Positions 53,072 through 62,186 of a DNA stretch of 64,000 bases are shown one piece after another. Both the position numbers and the translations under genes were made by a program. Origin of the DNA: Myxococcus virescens (GTDB taxonomy: Bacteria > Myxococcota > Myxococcia > Myxococcales > Myxococcaceae); contig NZ_FNAJ01000018.1 of NCBI RefSeq assembly GCF_900101905.1, positions 1 through 64,000 of the forward strand. The letters run 5' to 3'. How positions within the stretch are numbered: the stretch's first letter is position 1; each line of letters begins with the position of its first letter. The notes under the pieces are model-generated. The model ran no database searches, was not told the DNA's origin, and saw only the letters and a list, made by a program, of their open reading frames with translations.

Positions 53072-53138
53072 TGTGACATTCAATTGCACCAATCCCGGAT
53101 CAGCGTCCGTGGATGCAGACTTCAAGGTGGAGTGCTCG

Positions 53139-54122
53139 ATGGTCAGGCAGCTTCGGTGGGTGGGAACGGCCTCACTGGCCGTATCTTTGACACTGGGTGC
53201 GGGTGGATGCGAACGCAGCAAGACGGGAAATCCTTCCAAAGAGGAAGGACCCGTGGTGGCCATCGTGGGCGAGGGGCGCATCACGAAGCAGGAGTTCGAA
53301 GCCAAGCTCGCCGAGCAACCGTCCTTCGTGCGTTCCCGCTATTCCTCTCAGGAAAAGAAAAAGGAATTCCTGGACAATCTTGTCCGGTTTGAATTGCTGG
53401 TTCAGGAGGCCAGGCGCCGCGGGCTGGACTCGGATCCGGAAGTCCGCGCCATGCTTGAAAAAGTCATGGTTCAGCAACTCGTGAAGACGCACACGGAATC
53501 CGCGGGAGGTGCGGCTGTGGGCGACGAGGAAGCTCGCGCCTACTTCGATGCAAATGTTTCCGAGTTCGTGAAGCCTCCCAGAGTGCGCGTCAATCAATTG
53601 CTGCTGAAGGCTCCCCGTGGAAGTCCGGAAAGGGCCAAGGCATTGGCCCAGGCCGCTCGGCTTTCCGCCGAGATTCAGCGCAGTGAGAATGTGAAGCAGG
53701 CATTCGATACGGCCGTGCGCACCCACTCTCAGGACACCATGACGCAATCGCAAGGCGGCGACCTGGGATTCCTGACCCGCGATGAAATGGTGGCCGCGGG
53801 GGGCGAATCCCTTGCAGAGTCGGCATTCGCGCTGAAGGCAATTGGTCAGCTCTCGGCGCCCATCGAAACGGACACGGGAGTCCATCTGCTCCTGTTGCAG
53901 GCTCGTCAGGTGGGGCTCAACCAGACTTTTGATCAGGTCAAGTCACGCATCGTTCAGCGAATGGAGTCCGAACGTCGTGCGAAAGCACTCGATGAGCTGG
54001 TCCAATCATTGAAGGACAAGACCCAGGTGGAGGTGAAGGAAGACGTCCTGGCCCAGGTCAATCCGGAGACCCTGACCACCACACCACCTCCCCAAAAGGA
54101 ACCTGGCGCTCGCACCCCCTGA
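53139..54122 (+). CDS. Parvulin-type lipoprotein, divergent from the giant-protein operon
   Basis: The product has 327 residues. I place the start at the ATG at 53139, with AAGGTGGAG 6 bases upstream. The frame is open for ~220 codons before it, but that upstream part is antisense to the divergent gene. A lipoprotein signal ends at GAGGC (Cys24). The N-terminal helices (about 35-125) and a parvulin domain (about 145-260) match the SurA/PrsA layout. GGDLGFL is present, and the second His is kept (GVHLLL, His249), but the first His position is Asn152 in RVNQLL. The tail is Thr/Pro-rich. It shares an intergenic region and a palindrome with the minus-strand parvulin gene, which suggests co-regulation with the giant-protein operon. 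Confidence 0.9.
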   Translation: MVRQLRWVGTASLAVSLTLGAGGCERSKTGNPSKEEGPVVAIVGEGRITKQEFEAKLAEQPSFVRSRYSSQEKKKEFLDNLVRFELLVQEARRRGLDSDPEVRAMLEKVMVQQLVKTHTESAGGAAVGDEEARAYFDANVSEFVKPPRVRVNQLLLKAPRGSPERAKALAQAARLSAEIQRSENVKQAFDTAVRTHSQDTMTQSQGGDLGFLTRDEMVAAGGESLAESAFALKAIGQLSAPIETDTGVHLLLLQARQVGLNQTFDQVKSRIVQRMESERRAKALDELVQSLKDKTQVEVKEDVLAQVNPETLTTTPPPQKEPGARTP

Positions 54123-54150
54123 CCTGAGACAGGTCAGACTACTCGTCTGA
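54121..54150. terminator. Two small hairpins between convergent genes
   Basis: GACCTG-AGA-CAGGTC (54121-54135, overlapping the stop codon) and TCAGAC-TACTC-GTCTGA (54134-54150) both pair perfectly over six bases. They overlap and so are alternatives. They lie between the convergent parvulin and LpxR-family genes. There is no T-run, so termination strength is doubtful. Confidence 0.35.
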
Positions 54151-54170
54151 GTCATCCCCCCACCCTGGCT

Positions 54171-55244
54171 TCAGTGAAGATACGAAAGCTGAATCTGGGT
54201 GAACCGGTGCCCTGACAGAAGCGGGTTCGGCGGGTCGGCCAGTTCCTGAGAGCGGAAGACCATGCTCAGGCCGAACTGGAACCCGCCCGCCCGGAAGGCC
54301 GCGCCGAACTCGCTGTCCCCGACGATGGGCGCCTTCCGGACGCTGATGCTCGGACGGAAGAGCGTTCCGTCCAGGAACAGGTTCCTCGCCACCACCCTCA
54401 CCTGCCCCCGGGCGTACAGGTAGGCCTCCCAGGCGCGTTCATCTCGAATGGCCATCAGCTCCGAGGAGGCCTCTCCCGGAGCCCGCTGAGCCTCCAGTTC
54501 CTTGACCACGGACGGCATGATGGGCGCCAGGCCATACGGCCGAGCCAGATAGCCCACACGGACCGTCCCGCCGAGGCTCGCGTTCACGAACACCGTGCCC
54601 AGCATCGCCCCGGCGGACCACGTCACGTCCACCACGGGGCTCCAGAGCAGCGGCTGCTCGCGGAGTGCGGAGAAGTGGAACGCGGGTTCGGTGGGCAACT
54701 GCTTCTCCCAACCCACCGGAATCCTTGCCACCGTGCGCCCGAAGATGTCGTTCAGCGTCCGGTGGACCCAGCGCTGCGTCTGCGCCGCCCCGGACGCCGG
54801 CCCCGTGACGCCCACCGTGGCCTGGAGCGTCAGCCTCGACGAGTCCGCAGGCGCCCTCCCCGCATAGATGTGCTGGAAGAAGATGCCGCCGTGCAGCCAG
54901 CCTCCGTAGGGCCGGTCGTTCGGATCCGGGAACACCTCCTGCTCCGGCAGCGGAACGATGCGGCTGGGCGTGTACATATTCTGCGCCAGCGAGCCGCCAC
55001 AGAGGTACCGGTGCTGCACGCCGTCCGGAAGCCGCAGCGTCCGCGCGATGGAGCGGCACCCGTCGTACTCCCCGAAGTGCTCGATGCGGACGCCGTTCGT
55101 GTAGAGCCGGTCGCTCTTGGCGAGCACGTCATTCTCGAAGTGGAGGCTCGTGACGAACGGCAGCTTCTCCTCCACCTTCGCGGCGGAAGAAGCCTCCGCC
55201 TGGGCCAGACAGGATGCGGTCAGCAACGCGAGTGCCTTCAGCAT
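54171..55244 (-). CDS. LpxR-family outer-membrane lipid A 3'-O-deacylase (DUF2219)
   Basis: The product has 357 residues, about the usual family length. A Sec signal (MLKALALLTASCLAQAEA) is followed by the family's opening strand, in which Asn38-Asp39 of HFENDVL and YTNG match the conserved catalytic Asn/Asp region. Other family marks are DRPYGGWLHGG, QTQRWVH with the probable catalytic His161, and GWEKQLPTEPA. The family forms a 12-strand barrel and removes the 3'-acyloxyacyl chain of lipid A in a Ca-dependent way; the substrate here is assumed by homology. The final Tyr-Leu-His end is compatible with a barrel C-terminus. It starts 25 bases after the SppA gene on the same strand, so the two may be co-transcribed. 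GGAGGG lies immediately before the ATG, an unusually short spacing. Confidence 0.85.
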   Translation of the reverse strand: MLKALALLTASCLAQAEASSAAKVEEKLPFVTSLHFENDVLAKSDRLYTNGVRIEHFGEYDGCRSIARTLRLPDGVQHRYLCGGSLAQNMYTPSRIVPLPEQEVFPDPNDRPYGGWLHGGIFFQHIYAGRAPADSSRLTLQATVGVTGPASGAAQTQRWVHRTLNDIFGRTVARIPVGWEKQLPTEPAFHFSALREQPLLWSPVVDVTWSAGAMLGTVFVNASLGGTVRVGYLARPYGLAPIMPSVVKELEAQRAPGEASSELMAIRDERAWEAYLYARGQVRVVARNLFLDGTLFRPSISVRKAPIVGDSEFGAAFRAGGFQFGLSMVFRSQELADPPNPLLSGHRFTQIQLSYLH

Positions 55245-55269
55245 CCCTCCAGTCTACCGCTCGCGCCCG

Positions 55270-57039
55270 TCAGCCCCCGAATGGCCACTGGTCATCAGGA
55301 AACACTCTACCCACCACGTCGGCCACCCCGAAGCGCGCGGCATCTTCAAACGCCTCCGTGCCGCCCAGCCCATCCAGGCTCAAAGCCGTGGGGCACAGCG
55401 CATACGTCTGCGCATGGGACGCCCCCATCAACAGCTTCAACAGGTTCACCCGCTGCTTGGGGGCGCCATAGGTCATGATTTCGAACCGCTCCGCCGCCGG
55501 CACCTTCGCCAGCGACAGCGCGTGGCGGCAGGCCTCCTCGAAACCCCCGACCTGGTCCACCAATCCAACGGCCTTCCCGCGAACGCCCGAGTACACGCGG
55601 CCCTCCGCCAACTGGTGGATCTCCTCCTTCGTCCGTCCCCGCCCCTTCGCGACGATGTCGAGGAAGGCCTGGTACATCTCCTCCACCTCGGCCTCCAGCG
55701 TGGCCTCCTCTTGCGGCGTGAAGCCACGCGAGAACGAGAGCATGGCCGCGTTCTGCCCCCGGACCAGCACTGTCTTGTGCACCCCGAGCTTCTCCATCAG
55801 CCCGGACATGTCGAACTTGCCCGCGAAGACACCAATCGAGCCCACCATGGCGTGCGGCGCGGACCAGATCTCCTTCGCGCCCACCGCCACCATGTACCCC
55901 GCACTGGCGCACACCCGGTCCATGTACGCGATGACGGGTTTCTTCCGCGCCACGCGTTGCACGGCCTCCAGCATCTGCTCCGACGCCAGCGGCGTCCCGC
56001 CCGGACTGCTGATGTAGACGACCACCGCCTTCGACCGCTTGTCCCGCCCCGCGGCGCGCAGCGCCTTCACCACCGTCTCCGAGGTCGCCATCTTCCCGCT
56101 GGCCCCCTTGCCCGGGATGATGATTCCAGACACGGGCACCACCGCGACGCGCGGGTTCCGCCGCAGCCGTTTCCAACGGACCGGCGGGAACGGAACCGTG
56201 GAGAGATAGGTCTCCATCGGCTCCAGCTCCATCTCCTCCTCCCCGTCCCCCGACTTCGCCAGCCCGAGGTGCGCGGGCAGGTTCGCCTCGCTCACCAGTG
56301 CGTCCGCCAGCCCCGCGTCCACCGCCCGGCGAGCACTGAAGGGCCCCTGGTCGATCAGCGCCCGGACCTCCTCCGGCGTCTTGCGCCGCCCCCGAGCCAC
56401 CACGTCCACCAGGTCCGCGTAGCGCTCATCCAGGAACGACTCCACCGTCCGCGTCTGGATGTCCGACACGACGGGCCTGGTGAAGAGCTCCGGCGCCGTC
56501 TTGTAGTCCCCGCGCCGGATGAATTGCGGCCGGATGCCCACGCGCGACAGGCCCGCGCCCAAGGCAGTGGCCTCAGCGGCGTAGCCCACCAGCTCCACGC
56601 GGCCCATGGGGGGCAGGAGCACCTCGTCCGTCGAGCACAGGAGGGCATAGCCCTCGTTGTCCACGTGGACCGCCCAGCCCACCACCCGCTTGCCCTGGGC
56701 TCGGAAGGCCCTCAACACCGCCACCAGCGCATCCCGCTTCGCCGCGGGCACGGCCAGGTCCTCCACCTCCAGGAGGATGCCCTTCACCCGGCCGTCCTTC
56801 GCCAGAAGCTCCAACGACTCGCGGAGGCGCTCCACGGACGTGACATCCGACGGCTCGGGGCGGCTGCCCCCCAACTGCAACCGGCGCCGGCGTCGCTCGC
56901 GGTACGGCGGGTTCCCCGTCAGCCGGAAGCGGACGTAGGCGGGCCGGTGGCTGGCGGCCATCATTCGGAATGGGGCGCCCAGCAGGGAGACCAGAAGGAG
57001 GTACAGGTTGGCGAGGACGATGAAGGGCAGGCGCAGCAT
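55270..57039 (-). CDS. sppA: Signal peptide peptidase SppA, long (two-domain) form
   Basis: The product has 589 residues from the ATG at 57039; an in-frame GTG at 57087 lacks a ribosome-binding site. An N-terminal membrane anchor (FIVLANLYLLLVSLLGAPF) is followed by two SppA/ClpP-like folds. The catalytic Lys lies in the first (Lys180 in RRGDYKTAPELF) and the nucleophile Ser in the second (Ser379 in VCASAGYM), as in the E. coli 67-kDa type enzyme. VYISSPGGTPLASEQM and GSIGVFAGKFD are typical core strands. The enzyme degrades cleaved signal peptides in the cytoplasmic membrane. It lies just upstream of the LpxR-family gene and is divergent from a small membrane-protein gene. Family assignment is secure. 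Confidence 0.93.
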   Translation of the reverse strand: MLRLPFIVLANLYLLLVSLLGAPFRMMAASHRPAYVRFRLTGNPPYRERRRRRLQLGGSRPEPSDVTSVERLRESLELLAKDGRVKGILLEVEDLAVPAAKRDALVAVLRAFRAQGKRVVGWAVHVDNEGYALLCSTDEVLLPPMGRVELVGYAAEATALGAGLSRVGIRPQFIRRGDYKTAPELFTRPVVSDIQTRTVESFLDERYADLVDVVARGRRKTPEEVRALIDQGPFSARRAVDAGLADALVSEANLPAHLGLAKSGDGEEEMELEPMETYLSTVPFPPVRWKRLRRNPRVAVVPVSGIIIPGKGASGKMATSETVVKALRAAGRDKRSKAVVVYISSPGGTPLASEQMLEAVQRVARKKPVIAYMDRVCASAGYMVAVGAKEIWSAPHAMVGSIGVFAGKFDMSGLMEKLGVHKTVLVRGQNAAMLSFSRGFTPQEEATLEAEVEEMYQAFLDIVAKGRGRTKEEIHQLAEGRVYSGVRGKAVGLVDQVGGFEEACRHALSLAKVPAAERFEIMTYGAPKQRVNLLKLLMGASHAQTYALCPTALSLDGLGGTEAFEDAARFGVADVVGRVFPDDQWPFGG

Positions 57040-57144
57040 GGCGTCCGGAGTGGAAATGTGGGTCCCCGGCCCGTAATGGACGCTCACTCAGCGTGCAAGC
57101 CCTGTTCAGTCCATCCGTTGGGTCGTGATAGCCTCCCCCGCCAT

Positions 57145-57489
57145 ATGCGATACCTCGTTCCCCGGATGTTCCTCGTCCTCGCGCTCAGCTCGGGTGGTGC
57201 CGCGCTGGCCCAGCCTCGCAAGCAGGTCCAGGATTTCCAGGCCCCCCGCGAGATGACCGCCGAGGAGCGTGAGGCCGCCAAGCAGCGCGCCATGGGCAAC
57301 AACCTCAACTCCTACGGCAAGGACGTCCAGCTCAAGCAGAAGCCGATTCCGTGGATGGCCATCGGCCTCGCGGGGCTCGTGTTCGTGGTCGCCGTGCCTT
57401 TCGGCATCCGCGCGTACCGGAACACGTCCAAGGACATCGCCGGGCAGAACACCTTCGGCGCCAACCGCGGCGACGACGAAGCGGCCTGA
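57145..57489 (+). CDS. Small membrane protein with signal peptide, function unknown
   Basis: The product has 114 residues. A Sec signal (MRYLVPRMFLVLALSSGGAALA) is followed by a charged stretch (EMTAEEREAAKQRAMG), one membrane segment (WMAIGLAGLVFVVAVPFGI), and a short hydrophilic tail ending GDDEAA. The frame is open far upstream, but that part is antisense to sppA. The start at 57145 is chosen because it opens the signal peptide and lies outside sppA. No recognisable family. It is oriented away from sppA and converges on rtcA, so it is probably a single-gene transcript. Confidence 0.8.
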   Translation: MRYLVPRMFLVLALSSGGAALAQPRKQVQDFQAPREMTAEEREAAKQRAMGNNLNSYGKDVQLKQKPIPWMAIGLAGLVFVVAVPFGIRAYRNTSKDIAGQNTFGANRGDDEAA

Positions 57490-57496
57490 GCCGGTT

Positions 57497-57521
57497 CCGG
57501 CCCGGACTTCACGCGGGCCGG
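57497..57521. terminator. Hairpin between convergent small gene and rtcA
   Basis: CCGGCCCG (57497-57504) pairs perfectly with CGGGCCGG (57514-57521) around a 9-base loop. It overlaps the last codons of rtcA and starts 8 bases after the plus-strand stop. It is suited as a two-way terminator, although no T-run follows on either strand. Confidence 0.45.
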
Positions 57522-58591
57522 ACCTCCACCGAACCTCCCGCATCCACCGTGACGCGCACGGGCAGGAAGCGCTCCACGACACGGGCGTGGGTGGTGAGGT
57601 GGTCGGTGATTCGCGCCGCCGTGAAGCGCGTGGTGCCCGGTGACGCCGGCCCCAGGCGCCCGGCGGCCAGCAGCGCGGCGGGCAGGAGAATCTGATCGGC
57701 GAGGTGCTCATCGAGCGCCCCACCCGTCTCCATGAACCGCGCCAGGGCCTCGCCTCCCTCGCGGCCCACGTCCTCGGCGGGGCGGCCCCGCTCTCCCAGC
57801 GCGGTGAAGCCCGCGATGGTGTGCTCGAACTGGGCCAGGACGAAAGTGACGGTCCCCACCGAACGCGTCACCGCCAGCGGGCGGTTGTCCGCCTCCGCCA
57901 GGATGCCTCGCTCACGCAGCGCCCCCACCGCGGCCCGCGACTGACGCTCGGCGATGGTGAACGGCAGCCCGCCGGTGAAGGACGACACGCGGACCTCGCG
58001 CAACATGCCTCGCGCGGGCAGCTCCACCAGCCGGGGCGGCTCCTGCGGCGGCCCCACCTCCGCGACAATCTCCCCCGCGCCCTCCGGGTAGAAGCCGGCG
58101 TGCACCAGGGACAGCAACACCGGCAAGCCATACGCATGCGCCACCGGCTGCCAGACGGTGGCCACGTAGTGGAAGCTGGGGCTGTGCGACAGGTGCGTGC
58201 CGCCTCGCAAGGTCAGCCGTCCTCCGCCGGCCAGGGCCAGCGGATAGACGAGGCACTGGAAGAGCAACGGCGTGCTGCCCGCGGTGCCCACCTCCAGCAG
58301 GTAGTCGCCGGCGCGCACGGGGGCCGGGGTGAAGGAGAGCTCGGAGGCGCCGACGGTGGCGCCCTCGGAAGAAGCGGCGCCGCCACACAGGGCCTCGGCG
58401 CCGCGGACGCAGGCCAGGTGCTGGGGACGCAGACCGGGCGGATCACGTCGCTCGCGCAGGCGCGTGATGTGGAACGGGCGGCCGGTGATGAGCGACAGCG
58501 ACAGCGCGGAGCGGAGAATCTGGCCGCCCCCTTCGCCCTCACTCCCATCCAGCCGCACCAGCCCGGTGTCGGGCCCCTGGGTGCCGGTCAT
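57509..58591 (-). CDS. rtcA: RNA 3'-terminal phosphate cyclase RtcA
   Basis: The product has 360 residues, close to the family's usual ~340. It converts an RNA 3'-phosphate to a 2',3'-cyclic phosphate using ATP, through a covalent His-AMP. Seen in sequence: the opening LDGSEGEGGGQILRSAL, the RPQHLACV segment, EHLADQILLPAALLA, and the C-terminal DHLTTHARVVERFLPV in which His331 corresponds to the adenylated histidine of E. coli RtcA. The ATG at 58591 has GGGAGG 4 bases upstream. No rtcB or rtcR lies next to it, unlike the enterobacterial rtc operon. The downstream end converges on a small plus-strand gene. Confidence 0.94.
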   Translation of the reverse strand: MTGTQGPDTGLVRLDGSEGEGGGQILRSALSLSLITGRPFHITRLRERRDPPGLRPQHLACVRGAEALCGGAASSEGATVGASELSFTPAPVRAGDYLLEVGTAGSTPLLFQCLVYPLALAGGGRLTLRGGTHLSHSPSFHYVATVWQPVAHAYGLPVLLSLVHAGFYPEGAGEIVAEVGPPQEPPRLVELPARGMLREVRVSSFTGGLPFTIAERQSRAAVGALRERGILAEADNRPLAVTRSVGTVTFVLAQFEHTIAGFTALGERGRPAEDVGREGGEALARFMETGGALDEHLADQILLPAALLAAGRLGPASPGTTRFTAARITDHLTTHARVVERFLPVRVTVDAGGSVEVRPA

Positions 58592-58744
58592 GTCCCTCCC
58601 GTTTCAGGTGCCACCGCGTGAATGAAGCCCCAGGGTAACAGGAACGCAAGGCCGGCACCCCCACGACAACACCCTTCCCTTCGCCGCTGCACAGAAGCAG
58701 CCCTGATGGCGACGAACGGAGGGGGCCGCGTGGGGGCCCTCGCG

Positions 58745-60682
58745 CTACTCGTCCAACGAGGGCAGCACGCCCACCTTGATGAAGCTGGGGTTCGCCGCGG
58801 AGTGGTAGACGCGGTGGAAGGCGCGCGTGAAGTGCTCCTCCTTCGCCTCGAAGATGTTGGGCACGTAGGTCTGCGGGTTGCGGTCGATGAACGGGAACCA
58901 GCTCGACTGGACCTGGATCATCACGCGGTGCCCACGCTGGAAGGTGTGGAACACGTCGTTGATGACGAAGCGCACCTTCGTCACCTCGTTGGGCTTGAAG
59001 GGCTTGGGCTCGCTGTAGCTGTCGCGGAACCGGCCACGGAAGGGCTCGCCGCGCACCAGCGTCTGCTGATGGCCCCGGTTCTTCTTCCCCTGCTCTTCAT
59101 CGCCCTTGCGCCACCCGCGCACCTTGCCCGGGTTGACGTCCACCAGCTTGACCACCCAGTCCGCGTCGGTGCCCGTCGTGGAAACCCACAACTCCGCCTC
59201 CAGCGGTCCCGCCAGCGTGAGGTCGCGCTCCAGCGGCTCCGTCTCGAACACCAGGACGTCCGGCCGGCGCGCGGCGAAGCGCTGGTCCTCCGTCATGTAG
59301 TCCTTGCTCCAGCCCGTCATCATCTCCTGCGTGTACGGCACGGGCTTGGCTGGGTCGCTCACGTACTCGGCGAAGGACGCGCCCGTCGTCTTCGGCGCCG
59401 TCGTGGCCAGGCCCCCCTTGGGCTGGAAGTACAGCCGCGTCTCGCGCAGCCCCTTGGGCGGCCACGTGTCGAAGCGGCGCCAGCGGTTGGCGCCCGTCTC
59501 GAACACCATGGCCTCCGGCACGTCCGGCTTCGCGCCGCCCTTGAGGTGGTGCTTGAAGAAGTCCAGCGCCAGCGTCTGGTAGGCCTCGCTGGTGGCGAAG
59601 CCGAAGTCCGCGTCGCCCAGGGACTCGCCTCCGCCGCGCTGCCAGCCGCCGTGCGGCCACGGGCCCATGATGAGGCTGTTGGAGATGCCGGGGTTCTGCT
59701 TCTCGATGGCGGCGTAGGTCCGCAGGGGGCCGTAGAGGTCCTCGGTGTCGTACCAGCCGCCCACCGTGAGCACCGCCGCCTTGATGTTCTTCAGGTGCGG
59801 GAGCAGGTTCCGCGCCTGCCAGAAGCTGTCGTAGTTGGGATGCGCGGTGACGTCCTTCCAGAAGGCGACGTCCCCCTTCATGTGCTTCGCGTCCGCGTTG
59901 CCCAGGGGACCCAGGTCCAGGAAGAACTGGTAGCCGTCGGGCGTGCCGTGCTCGAAGCGTTGCCACTCCTCGTTGTCCGTGGGATGGGGCCGGGGCTTGC
60001 CGAACGTGGAGAAGAAGTTGAACGCCAGCGCCAGGTTGAAGGCGCCGTGGCGGTGCATGTCATCCCAGAACCAGTCGGCGATGGGGGCCTGCGGCGACAC
60101 CGCCTTGAGCGCCGGGTGCGAATCAATGGCGCCCGCCGACGCGTAGAAGCCGGGGTACGAAATCCCCCACTGGCCCACGCGGCCATTGTTGTTCGCCACG
60201 CGCTTCACCAGCCACTCGATGGTGTCGTACGTGTCGGTGCTCTCGTCGAAGTCCTTGGGCCCGGCCTTCTTCGGCTTGTGGGGGCGGACGTTGACGAACT
60301 CGCCTTCGGACATGTTGCGCCCGCGCACGTCCTGGAAGGCGAAGATGAAGCCGTCCTTCTCGAACGCCTCGGTGGGGGCCAGCGCGGGGGGATACCGGTC
60401 CACGCCATAGGGCGCGACGCTGTAGGGTGTGCGCACCAGGATGATGGGATAGCGCTTCCCCGGTGACGCGTCCGCGGGGACGTAGACGGAGGTGAACAGG
60501 CGCGTCCCGTCCCGCATGGGAATGCGGTACTCGAACTTGGTGTACTTCGAGCGGACGCGCTCGGTGCGCTCGGGAGAGATGCTGTAGGTGCGCTTCGGGG
60601 CTGGCGGGGTGGACTGCGCCTGCGCCGGGCCTGCGACGGTGGCCAGCAGGACAGCCGCGAGGCATCGGGTCACGGGATGCAT
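58745..60682 (-). CDS. Exported CocE/NonD-type alpha/beta hydrolase (S15 X-Pro peptidase family)
   Basis: The product has 645 residues. The ATG at 60682 is preceded by AGGAG 5 bases upstream and opens a Sec signal (MHPVTRCLAAVLLATVAGPAQAQ). The frame extends 144 codons upstream, but that section overlaps the response-regulator gene. The catalytic Ser is Ser175 in GQWGISYPGFYAS. The acid is Asp312 or Asp315 in GGWYDTEDLYG, and the base is His344 in GPWPHGGW. The C-terminal jelly-roll (PLEAELWVSTTGTDADWVVKLVDV) matches the S15/CocE layout. Family members hydrolyse esters or amides, including cocaine, beta-lactam side chains and alpha-amino esters; the substrate cannot be read from sequence. It lies 70 bases downstream of the response regulator on the same strand and may be co-transcribed. 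Confidence 0.88.
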   Translation of the reverse strand: MHPVTRCLAAVLLATVAGPAQAQSTPPAPKRTYSISPERTERVRSKYTKFEYRIPMRDGTRLFTSVYVPADASPGKRYPIILVRTPYSVAPYGVDRYPPALAPTEAFEKDGFIFAFQDVRGRNMSEGEFVNVRPHKPKKAGPKDFDESTDTYDTIEWLVKRVANNNGRVGQWGISYPGFYASAGAIDSHPALKAVSPQAPIADWFWDDMHRHGAFNLALAFNFFSTFGKPRPHPTDNEEWQRFEHGTPDGYQFFLDLGPLGNADAKHMKGDVAFWKDVTAHPNYDSFWQARNLLPHLKNIKAAVLTVGGWYDTEDLYGPLRTYAAIEKQNPGISNSLIMGPWPHGGWQRGGGESLGDADFGFATSEAYQTLALDFFKHHLKGGAKPDVPEAMVFETGANRWRRFDTWPPKGLRETRLYFQPKGGLATTAPKTTGASFAEYVSDPAKPVPYTQEMMTGWSKDYMTEDQRFAARRPDVLVFETEPLERDLTLAGPLEAELWVSTTGTDADWVVKLVDVNPGKVRGWRKGDEEQGKKNRGHQQTLVRGEPFRGRFRDSYSEPKPFKPNEVTKVRFVINDVFHTFQRGHRVMIQVQSSWFPFIDRNPQTYVPNIFEAKEEHFTRAFHRVYHSAANPSFIKVGVLPSLDE

Positions 60683-60752
60683 GCACGCTCCTGGAACGAT
60701 GACGCTGGAAGGCCGGCCCGCAACACCGCGAGCGGCCCGCTTGTTCCCGGAA

Positions 60753-62186
60753 TCAGGTCCGCTCTTCCCCGCCGTCGTCCAGCCCGTACTTGCGCAGCTT
60801 GTCATGCAGGGTGGCCCGGCCAATGCCCAGCCGCCGCGCCGCTTCACTGCGGTTTCCGCCCGCCATGCGCAGCGCGTCCAGGACCAGGCCGCGCTCGTAC
60901 GCCTCCACTCGCTCCTTGAGCCCCGCGCCGGGAGCCTCGTCCTGCGGCCCTGGACGGACCGGGTCCAGTGACGCCCCCGGGAATCCACTATCCGCGCCTG
61001 CCGGTTCGGCGGAAGGCAACTGGCCCAGGTCCAGCCGCCCCTCGCTGGACAGCGCGACCAGGCTCTCCAGCGTGTTCTCCAGCTCGCGCACGTTACCCGG
61101 CCACGGGAAGGCACGGAGCTGTTCGAAGAAGCCGTCGGGGATTTTCAGCGGGCCCGTGTGGAACCGGTCGATGAAGCGGTCCAGGAACACCCGCGCCAGC
61201 ACGGGGATGTCCTCGGGGCGCTCGCGCAGCGGCGGCACCCGGAGCTGGACGACGTTGAGCCGGTAGTAGAGGTCCTCGCGGAACGCGCCCTCCAGGGCCA
61301 GGCGCCGCAAGTCCCTGTGGGTGGCGGCGATGATGCGCACATCCACCGTCACCGGCCGGTCCTCCCCCACCGGGCGAACCTCGCCCTCCTGAATCACGCG
61401 AAGGAGCCGGGCCTGGAGCGTGGGCGCCAGCTCGCCCACCTCGTCCAGCAGCAGCGTGCCGCCATCCGCCTCACGGAAGAGTCCGGGCCGCGCGCGGTGG
61501 GCTCCAGTGAAGGCGCCCCGGGCGTGGCCGAACAGCTCGGCCTCCGCCAGCTCCTCGGTGAGTGCCGCGCAGTTGAAGCGCAGGAAGGGCCGGTTCGCGC
61601 GCGGCGAGGCCCGGACGAGCGCGTCCGCCACCCGCTCCTTCCCCGTGCCGCTCTCCCCGGTGATGAGCACCGTCACGTCCCGGGAGCCCGCCAGTTGCAC
61701 GAGCTGCGCGAGCCGGGCCATGGGCTCCGAGACGAACACCAGCGAGCGGGACAGGTTCAGCTCACCCGAAAGCCGCGCGTTCTCCTCGCGGAGCCGCACC
61801 GACTCCAGCGCGCGGGAGACGACCGCCAGCAGCTCATCCACCTCGAAGGGCTTGCGGAAGTAGTCGTAGGCCCCCGCCTTCATGGCCTCCACCGCGAAGC
61901 GCTCGGAACCATGCGCGGTGATGACGATGACGCGAGGCGACCGGGGGAACGTACTCAGCCGGCGAACCAGCGCCATGCCGTCCATCCGAGGCATGCGCAG
62001 GTCAGAGATGACCAGCTCGTAGGGCCGCGCCGACAGCTTCTCCAGCGCATCCTCGCCATCCACGGCTTCATCCACCTCGACACCGGAGAGGCTCTTGAGC
62101 ATCTCCCGCAGCGTGAAGCGAACGCCCGCGTCGTCATCCACCACCAGGACGCGCGTGGTGCCACCCTCCCTGGCCTCATCCCACAT
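60753..62186 (-). CDS. NtrC-family sigma54-dependent response regulator
   Basis: The product has 477 residues. The receiver domain (about 12-125) has the acidic pair VVDDD and phospho-acceptor Asp62 in [13 protein letters not shown]. The AAA+ domain (about 145-380) has Walker A GESGTGKE (177-184), the sigma54-contact loop GAFTGA (224-229) and Walker [13 protein letters not shown] Fis-type helix-turn-helix ends the protein ([24 protein letters not shown]). Its start at 62186 lies 11 bases inside the histidine kinase gene, with GGAG 6 bases upstream, so the pair is translationally coupled. It should activate sigma54 promoters after phosphorylation; targets are unknown, and the downstream hydrolase gene is only a positional candidate. 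Confidence 0.95.
   Translation of the reverse strand: MWDEAREGGTTRVLVVDDDAGVRFTLREMLKSLSGVEVDEAVDGEDALEKLSARPYELVISDLRMPRMDGMALVRRLSTFPRSPRVIVITAHGSERFAVEAMKAGAYDYFRKPFEVDELLAVVSRALESVRLREENARLSGELNLSRSLVFVSEPMARLAQLVQLAGSRDVTVLITGESGTGKERVADALVRASPRANRPFLRFNCAALTEELAEAELFGHARGAFTGAHRARPGLFREADGGTLLLDEVGELAPTLQARLLRVIQEGEVRPVGEDRPVTVDVRIIAATHRDLRRLALEGAFREDLYYRLNVVQLRVPPLRERPEDIPVLARVFLDRFIDRFHTGPLKIPDGFFEQLRAFPWPGNVRELENTLESLVALSSEGRLDLGQLPSAEPAGADSGFPGASLDPVRPGPQDEAPGAGLKERVEAYERGLVLDALRMAGGNRSEAARRLGIGRATLHDKLRKYGLDDGGEERT

Noticed and set aside
52482-53138. Upstream extension of the plus-strand parvulin gene
   Set aside because: It overlaps the opposite-strand parvulin gene and has no motifs. 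The ATG at 53139 has a Shine-Dalgarno and opens a lipoprotein signal.
55117-57144. Plus-strand frame continuing upstream of the small membrane protein
   Set aside because: It is antisense to sppA. Only the part from 57145 has a signal peptide and membrane segment.
58622-60466. Long plus-strand frame of 614 codons
   Set aside because: It is antisense to the CocE-type hydrolase, which has a full catalytic triad, signal peptide and ribosome-binding site. The plus-strand translation is Arg/His/Val-rich without motifs, typical of shadow frames in high-G+C DNA.
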